A stretch of 64,000 nt of DNA, from NCBI GenBank assembly GCA_000310025.1, contig FN649729.1:2317640-2381639 (forward strand), in the 5' to 3' direction. Both the position numbers and the translations under genes were made by a program. The notes under the pieces were generated by a model. That model saw only the letters and a program-made list of their open reading frames with translations, was not told where the DNA came from and ran no database searches. This document shows, in pieces, positions 24,201 to 34,720 of this stretch (the first letter of the stretch is position 1; the number at the start of each line of letters is the position of its first letter). The DNA comes from Ectocarpus siliculosus. Taxonomy: Eukaryota > Sar > Phaeophyceae > Ectocarpales > Ectocarpaceae.

Positions 24201-27200
24201 CCGCCCTTGCCATCGGAGACCGCAACCGACGGATCCTCGCCCCCTGTCCGCGCCGACGTCGTCGCCGGCGCCCAAAAAAAAGCGCGTTCCGGCCGCGGTC
24301 TTGCCGGTGGCGGAGCCGCCGAAGACTGTTGCTGCTCGCGACTACTACCACCCCCACCAACGGCGGCTGTTGTTGCAGAATGCGGCGAGACTATCGGCGG
24401 CGGGACCGGTGCCGGTTCGCATTCGAGATGGAGAAACCCGTCCCGGAAAGGGTGGGGGGGCTTTCCGCAGCCCCCACTGCCGCCGCCTCTTCGTTCGGAC
24501 GATTTTGCGGTAGCACCAGCAGCAGGAGTGGCCACGGGCGCCTTGGACACGGTAACGAGGAGGCGTGTGGTAAGGTCGAGGAGGACCGAGGAAGGCTCGG
24601 CGATGCGCACGTGCGCTCTCGCTCTGACGGCCGAAAAAGGAAAAACAGCGGGAGGGGAAGGAGGGAAGGGAGGAAGATGAGGGAGGACGCAGCCGAGGTA
24701 ACAAAGAGCGGGGGAAGCCCGAGAAAAGGACCAAGAGCCAACTACTATCATAACGATATGGGCAAGAAGCATTGGTTCCCCCCGTGAACACAGGACAGGG
24801 GAAAGCTAACGACAACGGCAATAGAGAGTACCCGTCGCGCACCTTGGAGGCACCAGCCGCACCGCCTCGAACCCAGGCGCCCTCGCCCAGGCCCCGCCTT
24901 CGCCCCCCTCGCGCGCGATGTCGGAACCCGGTCCGGAAGGTACCAACAGAGTCACCCCCGAGGCAGCGGCGGCGGGGGCGGCGGCCACATCACCACCACC
25001 GCGATTCGTGAGCGGCACCCGGGCCTCGACCAGCCTCAGCGGCTCGCTGGACGGCAAGCCCGACCAGGGTAAGCAGAGCCCGACGTTGGCCGTCAGAAGG
25101 CCCCCCGCCCGCAGCGTCAAGTCCGCCGAGGGCTGCTGCTGGTCTGGGCAGGAGGAAGACGACGGCGGGTCGCTGTTTCCTGCTGCCGGTGTTGCTCCAG
25201 CGGGGCCGGTGCTTTGTGTGTCTCGGATGGTGCAGTTGAGCGCGGAGTGGTTGAAGGCGAGCTGGAAAATGGTGACGGAAAGGGGGGGACGGCAGAAAAC
25301 AGGAGGGTATCGAAGAGAGGTCCGAGGGAAACAAGAAGATGCTCACAGAGAGAGGAGAGAGAACGGCATCAGATCGCCGTCAGCGGAAGCGCTCCCTCCG
25401 CCACCGCTCCACGAGGTTACCACTACACGTCACAACCCGCCAAGCCAACAGACAGCAGTAGAGCAGCGACCCCCTACCACACGGGTCTCCGCACCAAACG
25501 CCTTTTTTCTTGGCAGGTGGGGCCCGCTACCGCAAACAACAGCCGCGGATTCACCAACACATCACCCCTCCCTCAGGTCAATGGTCTAACCGCTAAGGCA
25601 TGCCAAACATGAGCACGCCCCCCCGCTTAGAAGATAGTGTACGTGCCTCAATAGCCTCCAGACGCGTGTCCAGCGGCAAGAGGGACATCAGAGCCACCCT
25701 GAGAGCCAGCCCGTCACCCGCCGACGCCTCCGCAGCGGAAAACCTTCCCGACAGTCTCAGCAGGAGCAGCGAGTCGTCTACGGTAACCTCGAGCCTCTGA
25801 TTGAGCGGTAGCGCGACACCGAAAAAAAGTCGAAGTGGTATCATGGACGGGGGAGTCGAGTCGTGTCGTGTCGTGTCGTGCGGGTGGTGGAGTCCAACAT
25901 TTTTGCGTTTTGGAGACCTCAGAAAAAAATGAGGGGTGTGTGGATGATGCGCACAACAGACTCTTCCATGGGTATGGAAAAAACCGCAACTCCACCATCG
26001 TGAACTGGTGTAACAAAGGACGTGTCCATCACGCGAAAAGTGCCGACATTCCCGACGGGATCGGGCCTTGAAAACACAAACACACAGCAACCGAGAGCAC
26101 GTGGTGTCAACACCTTACGACACACGCATTCAGAGTTGCCTCGTCGTATGGATAAGGAAACAAGAGCCACCAAAACCGTTACGGTCGCATCAAAAACCGC
26201 GAACAGGTAAAAACCAACAAAAACAAAACATGCGGCCAACGGAATCAGCCTCCGGCCGGCCAAGTATCCAACAATACAACAAAGCCCCTCCCCTTACTCG
26301 TCAAGATCCGAATATGCCCACGTCCTCCAGTTTCCGCACCGCGTTCCGTGACTCGCTTGTGAATACGGGATTAACGCCTGGGTTGAAACTACCAATAGGG
26401 AGCGACAGGAGACGCAACAAGAACGGCAGCACCAACGACTACAGCATGCATAAAAACAAACCACAGAAAAAGCTCCCCCCCCCTCCCGTACCTCAGACGC
26501 CGGCCCCTCGGGGGGGACGCTTGCGACGAATCCCCGGTCTGATTGCACCGCCTCCGACGGAGCCTCCAACGCCCCAACGAGCGGGAGCGCTTCGGCCAGG
26601 AGGCGTTTCGACTCCTCGAGGGGCACCCAGGGTCGTAGCGCGTTGCTGGAGAGCCGCAGCGCCACGTCCGCCACGGTTCTTGCCTTCGTTCCATGTCATG
26701 TACACATGTCATGTACACATAGACAAGAAAGACAAGTGCATCGTTCGGGGCCAAGTGTGTGGAACATGCCCTCCGCGTGCGTGCGTGCGTGTGTGCGTGC
26801 GGCCATTTTTTAACTCTGTAGGAGGGCACCGGAGGCGTTTGTTTCTGCGTACCGACGCTTGTGCCGAGCACAGGCGAGCTTTTTCGTTGACTAATACTAG
26901 CAACGTACACCGAACGAGGTGAGGATTCACTTGCTTTTATTAATCTATAATAGTGTTGCTGCCGTCGTAGCCTGTAATAATAGCTGCCTAGCGAGCACCT
27001 CCCTTCCTCCTCCCCACTCTCACTCTTCGCTTTTGCTAGACTCTTGCTCTAGCTGGTCTACGCGGCCCGGGCGATGTGTCGGCCGCGGCGCCGTGGTATG
27101 CTCGCTCGGCCATGCATGTGGACCCGTAAATGTTGTGGTACAAATACGGACGTGTAGCAGAAAATTCTCAACACGGGAAAAAACTCTTCATTTGTCGCAT

Positions 27201-30086
27201 GAGCAGCAAAAGTAACATGGCGTGTTTGTGCTTTAACCTAGCCATCAAAGACGGCACGGCCAGCACCGCCTGTAAAAGCCTTTCGTCTTGCTTGCTTGAT
27301 TACAGACGCAGCGATACGCAGCCCTCGAGAGTGTGAGGATTGTGAGGAATAGAATTTACACAACAGCACACAGGACAGACAGGCTTCAGAAGCTAGTCAC
27401 CACGCAGAAGAGTCGACACCAAACGCGGGTGTGGTCGTTAGTGTGGCGGCAAGCTTCTTGCTGGTAAAGCACCTTGCCCGAAAGAGCGCGGTCTGTTCAT
27501 CGAAAGCGGGCGGTGGATTTCGCGTTAGCGAAATGCTAAGCTACATAATAAATAACAGAACCGAAAAAACTTTACCTTTCCAGACCGCCAAGCGCAAACG
27601 TACACCCTACGGAGAGCGACCGTCGCCAGCTTAAGCCAGCCATCGGCCAGGTAGGTTTTCCACACAGGTGGCAGGCGTTCCAATGCGTCGTCGTATCTGG
27701 AGGGAGCGGACGGGGGGTAGAGAAGGAGGAGCAGACGAAGCTCGCGTTTATTATTTGGCAACAAGTTGGTGGTGATCGGAAAGCCATCGCGCCACCGAAG
27801 CTACAGCAGCATCGCCGGTGTGTACAGTGCCATCAAACTCGAAAATAGTTCCACATCTTGGTTCCACGCCTCTCAAAGTACTGAATGCTCCCATCGCCAA
27901 GGTCGCGAAACGACAACTCTCACGGGGGGAGGGACTCAACCCCTTCAACTCAACGATTGCATCCACGTCGTAACCTCCCACCCCATCCCACCCCACCGCA
28001 TCCACATGGCCGCCGAAAAACCTTCTCCTCGAGGTCGCGCGGGCTCGCTCACAAAGACCTAATTATCCCGCCCAACACAACCCATAGCATCCCAGCCCAG
28101 CCCAGCCCAGCCCACCCCTTTTCATTCCATCCCGTCCCAATTCGTTCCGTCCCATTCCATCGTACCTTCCCGCGACGAAGCTCTCCTCCCCGAGGTGCCC
28201 TAGGATAAGCACCCGCCGCCGTCGGAAGCCTTCCTCTCCCGACGGGCAGTGCTCCAAAGCCTTCACCAGCAGGGAACGAGCCATCCCCACCCTGTCGGTC
28301 TTGGTCTCCTCCAGGTCCAGGAACCCTCGGCACTCCTGTCGAAGGTTTCGCTGTCGTCATCGTCGTCGTTGTTGTTGGTTGTGCCGCACACGGCGGATGT
28401 TGAACCAGGGGGGGGGGGGTTAAAGGGAAAGGGTCACTTGAGGCAGCGTCGAAGACAACTATGCAGTCCGGGTTAGGGTCGACTGTGTACGTGATGAAGA
28501 CGACAACATAAGAATCCGGCAACGAAAAGGGGCAACTCATGACGAAAAGCCCTTGGACAATTCGTTGAGGAAGCCGATCAAACGGACGAGTCCCATCGAA
28601 TGAGCCAGCCAGGGAGGAACGCTGGGCATCAAGCTTCGGCTCTCGACGATGACAACGCGATGAGGAAATTAGCCTCAAGTAGAAAAAAGTCGAAAAAAAA
28701 CTGGGCTTGCGAACGTGCTCGTAGCAACGTCTGGGCTGCAGCTAGTTTCTCGTGAAAAGTTCCATGATGATTGATGATGCGTTCGCCAACGACCACCAAG
28801 CGGTAGGTAGACCGCAGAAGGTGGGGTGTTGCAAAAAAAAACAGCAGTGACTCCAATGCCCGGCCGTTGGGTTGATGATTCAGTAGTCTACGCAGCATTT
28901 TCTAAGTAAAAAAACATAATAGAATCGGCTAAGTTAAGGTTACGGTCTGCGAGCCCCCTGCCTGTTTTTTTTTCGCAATAAACTTACTTTCTTTGCGTAG
29001 GCAGCCCTCGTCATTCGTGTGTCCATTTCATCCGACTCACCTCGGCGTTCGTAGGGTCGACGAGCCGCACGCTCTCCCCGAGGTACAAGGGCTCCCGCAC
29101 TTCAAGGCCCTCCAGAGAAGCCAGGAGATTATCTTTGTCGATCTTCTCGGCGTCATTGGTGCCGTTTCGCGACATTGCCGCAACGTGTGGGAGAGGGGGG
29201 GGGGTTAGTGCGACGACGTGGCTGGGTGGTAAGGGGGGCGGTGGCTGTGCCCACACAAGAACATGATCACTAGTGCCGATGCGACTTACAAGGCATGCGG
29301 CGGCTTAGCGGTGTCGTTGGAGGGGCTGACTGGTAAGCCAACAAGGTTGGCGGCAGGACGGAGAGCACTACACCGACCATTGTGAAGCGCAACACGAAGA
29401 ATACACAAAACAACAAAACAGCCGACCCTGTTGTTGTGCGGTTGTGGAATATTTCGTGCCGGCTTGTGCTCTCTGACATACCTAACAGACACCCGCCAGA
29501 AGCTTCTTCCTTCGCCGAACGGGTGCGTCCTCTGTCTCAAACTTAAAACTATTAGTGCAAAGTTACAAACCTTAGGCCACAGCAGTGCCCAACAAAGCTC
29601 GTACCCCTGCAACTGGCGTCACGCTGGTCCCTCTATGACGCCAACGCGCCCCTCTGTCGTGGAAAATTACTGCTGCCACTCAGTGCCCACGTCGCTACTC
29701 CCTCTCCGTCTCGAAAAAGTAGCCAAGACCTTCTCAAAATACCAGTGTGATCCCTCTAAGAAATCTCTCCCCTGTCTTACTTCAGAACTTCGAAAACAAT
29801 TTGGAGCCACTCACCCCTCTCAGAAGCCTGTCGGCTGTCTTCCTTCGCCGAACGGCCTGCAGGGCGGCGCCGAGGTAGTAGTGCCCCGGGGACGTGTATC
29901 CGAGCGCGCCGCCTCCCGCCCACCCACCCCCGCGCGCGGTCGACTGCGCGATCTGGCTCATGTGAGCACCCAGCATCTTTTGACGGTGAGTAGTGTAAAG
30001 GACGGACGAGTCGCCGGGAGAGAAACATCACCCGCGCACACGCGCGCAGGTATTCGACACACAGAAAGAAAGAAAGAGAGAGAGAG

Positions 30087-30153
<67 letters not shown>

Positions 30154-33100
30154 GAGCGAGAGGAGGAGGTTCGAGGGAAGAAAAAAAAAACACACGACGA
30201 AAAATTAGTAAGTAGAACACACACGCATTCAAATCACTCAAAGACTACCCGTTCGAGACGGTACATTACCCCTGTCGAAGGGGTGTGTGTATGTCTTTGT
30301 TTTACTCAAAGAGGGAGCCAAGCATGGCGCGACATATTCCGGACGTTTTCGGCCGGCCAACTGCAGGCTGATGCTCTTGCGTTCAATGAAGCCCCCCTCT
30401 CGCTCAGAAAGTCGGACAGATAGACAAGACATGGAAGGGGGGAACCTCGAAAACAAGCGGCTCCGAGACCACACCGCCCGGCATTCCGCTTCCGATTGCC
30501 TCAAGTTTCTTGGGGAGTGTGTACCGGAAAGGACGCGCACAGCTGCGAGAAACAGCAAACATACGTCAAAGGGTGAACAAAACGCGACCTGGACATCTCC
30601 CAGCCCCACGCCCCCCATCTTACGAGCTCCTCTTTTGAACAGATAAACTGTCCCCGGCTCTTGATCCCGCCAACATGCCAAGCAGCCCTAGCAACTCCCA
30701 AAAATATCACTCCATCTGGTATCCGCCCCATAAATCGCTACGCTGCTGCTGGGTAGTACGCCGCCAACCAACCGAATACCTACATCCAACAGCTCTATAT
30801 TCTCTATCTTCGATACAACACATCCTCTCACCTCTCCAAACACAAGGTACTGCCGCGACAGCCACGCGTGGTGACGGTAAGGCACCACCCTCCATCCTGA
30901 ACCCTCCCCCCCCCCCCCTCCTTCTCCTGGTTTCCCCCCNNNNNNNNNNNNNNNNNNNNNNNNNNNNNNNNNNNNNNNNNNNNNNNNNNNNNNNNNNNNN
31001 NNNNNNNNNNNNNNNNNNNNNNNNNNNNNNNNNNNNNNNCCTTTCTTCACTAGGGCCCTCCCCCCCCCCCCTTCTTCCTCGGGGTTTCCCCGCCCCCTCC
31101 CCCCCCCCCCCAACAGCCGAAGACGTAGACGAAGGCGAGCCTTTTCCGGCACGGGAAGAAGCGGTGGCGGCGGCCGCAGCATCACCGGGTCTGCCGAATG
31201 CGGACACGTGCCGCCGGAGCTGTCGGATGGCCCCCTCGACGCTCATGTTGCGGTGCAGGTGGTTCCGCACCAGCCGGAGGTGGACCACTTCCGCCACGCC
31301 TCGGATCTAGTTGTTGTTGTTGTTGTTGTTGTTGTTCGCCGTCGTTGTCGTCGTCGTGTGGTTGAGAAAAACCAATTAACAAGAACAAATGCCAAAGAGG
31401 ACACTCGTCATCGTGTCAATGAAACAAAAGTATTATGTGCCAAGGACAGCTTCGGCAAAGGGAGGACACATCTCAACCAGGGACTTCTGGCCCGTTTCGT
31501 CTCTTGGTGTCGAAGCTGGTCGAACGGAGGGGAGGAAAACACGAACACTTGAAGCAAGCCCGCAAAGGTGAGGCAAGAAGAAGAAAAATTCGAGAGACAG
31601 CGAAAAAGACGTGTCAAGAAAGAAACGCTGTGATTCGGGACGCCAATATCAGCAACACGTGCCTACCGCACACCAGGTACTACAGCTTCACAGCGAAAGC
31701 ACCAAAACAGAACATCAATAATAGATCAATCGCGCAACATCGAATCTTCCCTCTAGCAGTCTCACCTGCTCCATCGGGTCCGCTCCCCCACGAAGGAATG
31801 CCCCCCCCAGCGTTCCTCTATCTGCGTCGCCCCTTCCACCCTGAAACCGTCCCCCGTCCCGCGGCACCATGTCGCTCAGAAGAGCCGACACCTTTCGTTC
31901 AATTTGCGAGAGAGAACAACGTGCCGCAAGTGCATCGTACATGAATAGGGAGGGGAGGCAGCGGTTAAGCAGTTGTTAGCAACCAGCACCGATGTTGGCA
32001 AATTAACATACACGAAAATGGACGGTACCGCTTGCGTTACCAAAAGCATCAACCACATGAGAGACAGACCAGGGTGCACAGGCTGAGCGTGTATTAGGAG
32101 ACGATGTGGGGACATAAATCAGCTCAATTGCCGTTGTACTGCAACCGGTGCCGCTCAGGATGCTTTGGTCTCAGCTTCCAAAGGACCCATCAGAACAAAG
32201 ACACCGCCGTTAACCCCTCCCCCCTCAATTCTCCCACCGCGCCAAAAGGGAAAAAACAAAAGCAATCGCACGCGCGTACACGTACAAGCGCATGCCACGC
32301 AAGACGCATCGTAGGTACCTCTTGGTAGCACAGCAAGCTCCTATCCACGAGGCCCTGCATCTCGTGAAGAACTCCGAGCTTAAAGTACAGCCTCGTCAGG
32401 AGCGGGCGGTATAGTCGCTGCGTAGGCACCAGCACCTTTTCCCATCTTGGGGATTCCGCAAAATGTCGCAGACAGGCAGGAGGGGAGCGGCTGGATTAGG
32501 GTTGGGATAAGCTTGCGCGGGCGGGGCGGTGTTGTTTAGGGATACCCCTTTGCACTGCTCCCCGAAGATGTACTAAGATGAGGCAAGGGTGCGCTGTCTT
32601 ACGGAAGTGGGCTTCTCCGACCATTCCAACCCCTAGACCAGAACTCCTGAGACTAGCAATCTTCCCCCACCAAAGACCGGGTGTGCCCCCGAAGGGAAAG
32701 GACCACTGCTACCGCTGCTGCTGCCGTAAGCGCCGTGCGCTCAACAGGTCACAATCGCGGGAGACAACCACCACTTGCACACTGCAGCACGGAGGTCTGA
32801 ATGAGATATTTCCCTCGACACCCTGGTCAACTTCCCGTAGGCATTGCCACTTAAATAGGATAAACTGAGTAATTATTGTATACTTGTGTACACGGGGTTC
32901 AGTAGCACTGCTGTGTGAAACCGTCATCACCTTCGAAGGCGCGAGATGTGCGAGGCGTAGTGGGCGACGGCCAAGTCCTTGGCCGCCTTCGCGATGCGCC
33001 GCACCGAGGGGGGATTGCTGTGGGAAGCCAGGTCGGGCTCGCCGATCATGAGCACCATCCTGGCGTCGATCTCCGCCCGCCTGCGGAGGCCCAGCGCGCG

Positions 33101-33184
33101 CTCGTCGGCCACGTCCCGCTCCTCCCTGCCCCCGCCCTGCCCGGCCTCCGCGCCGGCCCGTACGAGTACCAACAATACCTGCTC

Positions 33185-33238
<54 letters not shown>

Positions 33239-34327
33239 GACACAGAAAGACAGGCAGAGACAGAGGGTGAGTGGTCCAACCATGGGGTACGTTAAAAGGG
33301 GGACGAAGTTAAACATGGCGACGACAGCGTGCTGCACGGGCAAAGTGATCGTCACCTAAAAGTGCACAGCAGGCATGCGTGCATGTGGCGCAGGCGGAAA
33401 GGTACCGGCAGTAGTATATAGAGAACATGCGTGTTGATGATCGCATCTCTGTTCTCACACCTGAAGGCCCGATGCTGCAACTCGCAGCGGTGGGTGTTAC
33501 TGTCATCTACTCGCCGCACTGCCAACTGCGTCGCATCCACTGCTGTTTGTCAGTACGAGTAGTCGGTTGCAGGGGCATCCAGCGGGTGTCGCATGGGCTG
33601 GCGGAGACACGGGAGTATCAACGAGTACCACAGCAAAGCAGCAGAGCTGCGGGGCCAAAGCAATCGCGTGGCCAAATGATAGTGAAAAAAATACCAACCG
33701 TAGTGCTGCGCCACACAAAGCAACGCACACAGACCTCCCGTACGGCCAACCACATTTGGCACCTCCCCGCACCTTGACATCCCGCGCCGCCATGTTAGCC
33801 ACGACGCTCCTCAGATCTCCGACGATCTCATCCTCGGTGGCCGCCCAATCCTCCGCTCCCGCCGAGACGTCCACCGAGGCAAGGTACACCAGCGAGCCCG
33901 GGAGCTCTCGCGTGTGCTTGTGCAACCAGCCCCGCTTCACCAGCCCCTTCGGGAGGGCGCTGTCCACCACCCTGAGCCCGTCGACCCCGCGCCAGGCGCC
34001 GCCGCTCGGCTTCTTCGCCGGGAAAGCGGCAGCAGTGCCTCGAGGCAGGCCGAGGAACCGTACCTCGGGGCCGATGGTCTCCGCCTCCGCCGCAAGGAGG
34101 GCGTCGATCACGAGCTCGTTGGCCGCCGCCGCCGCCGCCGCTGTCGACGCGTCTAGTTCTTCCGCGTCGCCTCCTCCCCCGGCGGCGTCGGTGTTGGTGT
34201 TCCCCGCGGCGGTGCCGCTGCCTGCGCCGGGAGCCCTCTTGTTGATGAGGGGGTTGGCGTAGGCATGGGCCATGATCCCCACCAAAGGGCGGGGGTCCTC
34301 TAGCGCCTCTCGCTGATCAACCTGCAT
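21255..34327 (-). CDS. TRAPPC11: TRAPP complex subunit 11 (foie gras/Gryzun domains)
   Basis: Exons, 5' to 3': 33773-34327, 32931-33178, 32319-32445, about 31766-31900, about 31100-31306, about 30832-30887, 29815-29976, 29041-29145, 28166-28335, 27606-27696, 26492-26683, about 25620-25796, 24843-25261, 23753-24623, 22295-22848, 21867-21969 and 21255-21557. Most phases agree; exons 4-6 are disturbed by the N gap. Diagnostic segments are LPKGLVKRGWLHKH with a following Rossmann-like strand, the foie gras repeat region (RLYFKLGVLHEMQGLVDRSL; HAWLSRQYLVFGE; YDDALERLPPVWKTYLADGW), and C-terminal beta domains ending VVYRLVPIVPGHVLLPKVAV. The protein is about 1,480 residues, longer than animal forms because of Ala/Gly/Ser inserts. 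The family member tethers ER-to-Golgi vesicles as part of TRAPPIII. ATG at 34327 is the first in frame. Confidence 0.86.
23194..23625 (-). mobile_element. tRNA-headed SINE-like retroposon, copy 2
   Basis: Minus-strand copy of the element at 16400-16829, matching over its whole length with scattered changes and small indels. It ends in an A-run (T-run on the plus strand at 23194-23211) after GAGGT, with a second A-run after GTTACCGCC. It lies in the TRAPPC11 intron between exons 22295-22848 and 23753-24623, in the same direction as the gene. Confidence 0.82.
25575..25618 (-). mobile_element. fragment of the same retroposon head
   Basis: The minus strand reads G-run, CGTGCTCATG, GCATGCCTTAGCGGTTAGAC, CATTGACC, matching the first 45-50 nt of the SINE-like elements at 16400 and 23625. 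It directly abuts the 3' end of the TRAPPC11 exon ending near 25620, so the exon boundary there is uncertain. Confidence 0.65.
30073..30152. repeat. (GA)n-(CAGA)n composite microsatellite
   Basis: GA dinucleotides followed by CAGA tetranucleotides in a TRAPPC11 intron. On the coding strand it is a pyrimidine tract about 100-170 nt upstream of the acceptor at 29977. Confidence 0.95.
30940..31039. other. assembly gap (100 N)
   Basis: Exactly 100 N flanked by C-rich homopolymer on both sides, inside TRAPPC11 between the exon at about 31100-31306 and the one at about 30832-30887. The fixed length suggests a placeholder for unknown size; coding sequence may be missing. Confidence 0.97.
31307..31337. 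repeat. (GTT)n microsatellite at a TRAPPC11 acceptor site
   Basis: GTT/TTG repeats on the plus strand are (AAC)n on the coding strand and end at the ACTAG acceptor of the exon starting at 31306. Confidence 0.85.
33183..33240. repeat. (GA)n-(CAGA)n microsatellite serving as polypyrimidine tract
   Basis: The coding-strand (TCTG)n(TC)n tract ends a few bases before the GAGCAG acceptor of TRAPPC11 exon 2 (33178). The same composite repeat recurs at 30073-30152 in another intron. Confidence 0.95.
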
Positions 34328-34720
34328 CTTATCGACTGCGTGGCGTTTTACACGGCCTTCTGTATCCTTGGAGCTGCTTGCAGCAGCAGCAGCAGCAGCA
34401 GCACGAACGGCACCGCCTGCGTTGTTCTGCCTACTGCACAGCACAGCAGGAGGACGGAGGAAGGAGGAGGAACAAAACGGGGGGGGGGCACGCGAACAAG
34501 CAATCGATTTTGTCCATCCTTGCATCCTTCGAATTCATTTTTTAAGTCGAAATATTGTACTCTGCGCTGCTCCTTGGGAGTTCAAGGAGACAACTTGCGC
34601 CGCACCCCTGAAGCGGGGAGAGCGAGCGCACAAATTGCTGCGGTGGCAGTTGCAGTGGCAAGCGGTGGAAAGGCTACATAGCGGCCTGCTGCTGAGCCAG
34701 TGTGCGTGTGCTGTCCTTGG
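34328..34720. promoter_or_regulatory. shared intergenic region of divergent TRAPPC11 and AAA+ genes
   Basis: The two start codons (34327 minus, 34721 plus) face away from each other across 393 bp. The stretch contains an (AGC)n run at 34378-34404 and a G-run near 34478. No TATA box stands out. A bidirectional promoter is an inference from the layout alone. Confidence 0.5.

Noticed and set aside
26290-26430. Continuation of the TRAPPC11 exon below 26492
   Set aside because: The CTGAG|gtacgg donor at 26492 gives an exact 64-codon exon; the sequence below has no family similarity.
28629-28898. Possible extra TRAPPC11 exon (VVVGERIINHHGTFHEKL)
   Set aside because: The exons at 29041-29145 and 28166-28335 join in phase and cover the expected homology without it.
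29431-30423. Plus-strand 330-codon frame
   Set aside because: Its middle is (GA)n/(CAGA)n, and the region is the antisense of TRAPPC11 exon 29815-29976.
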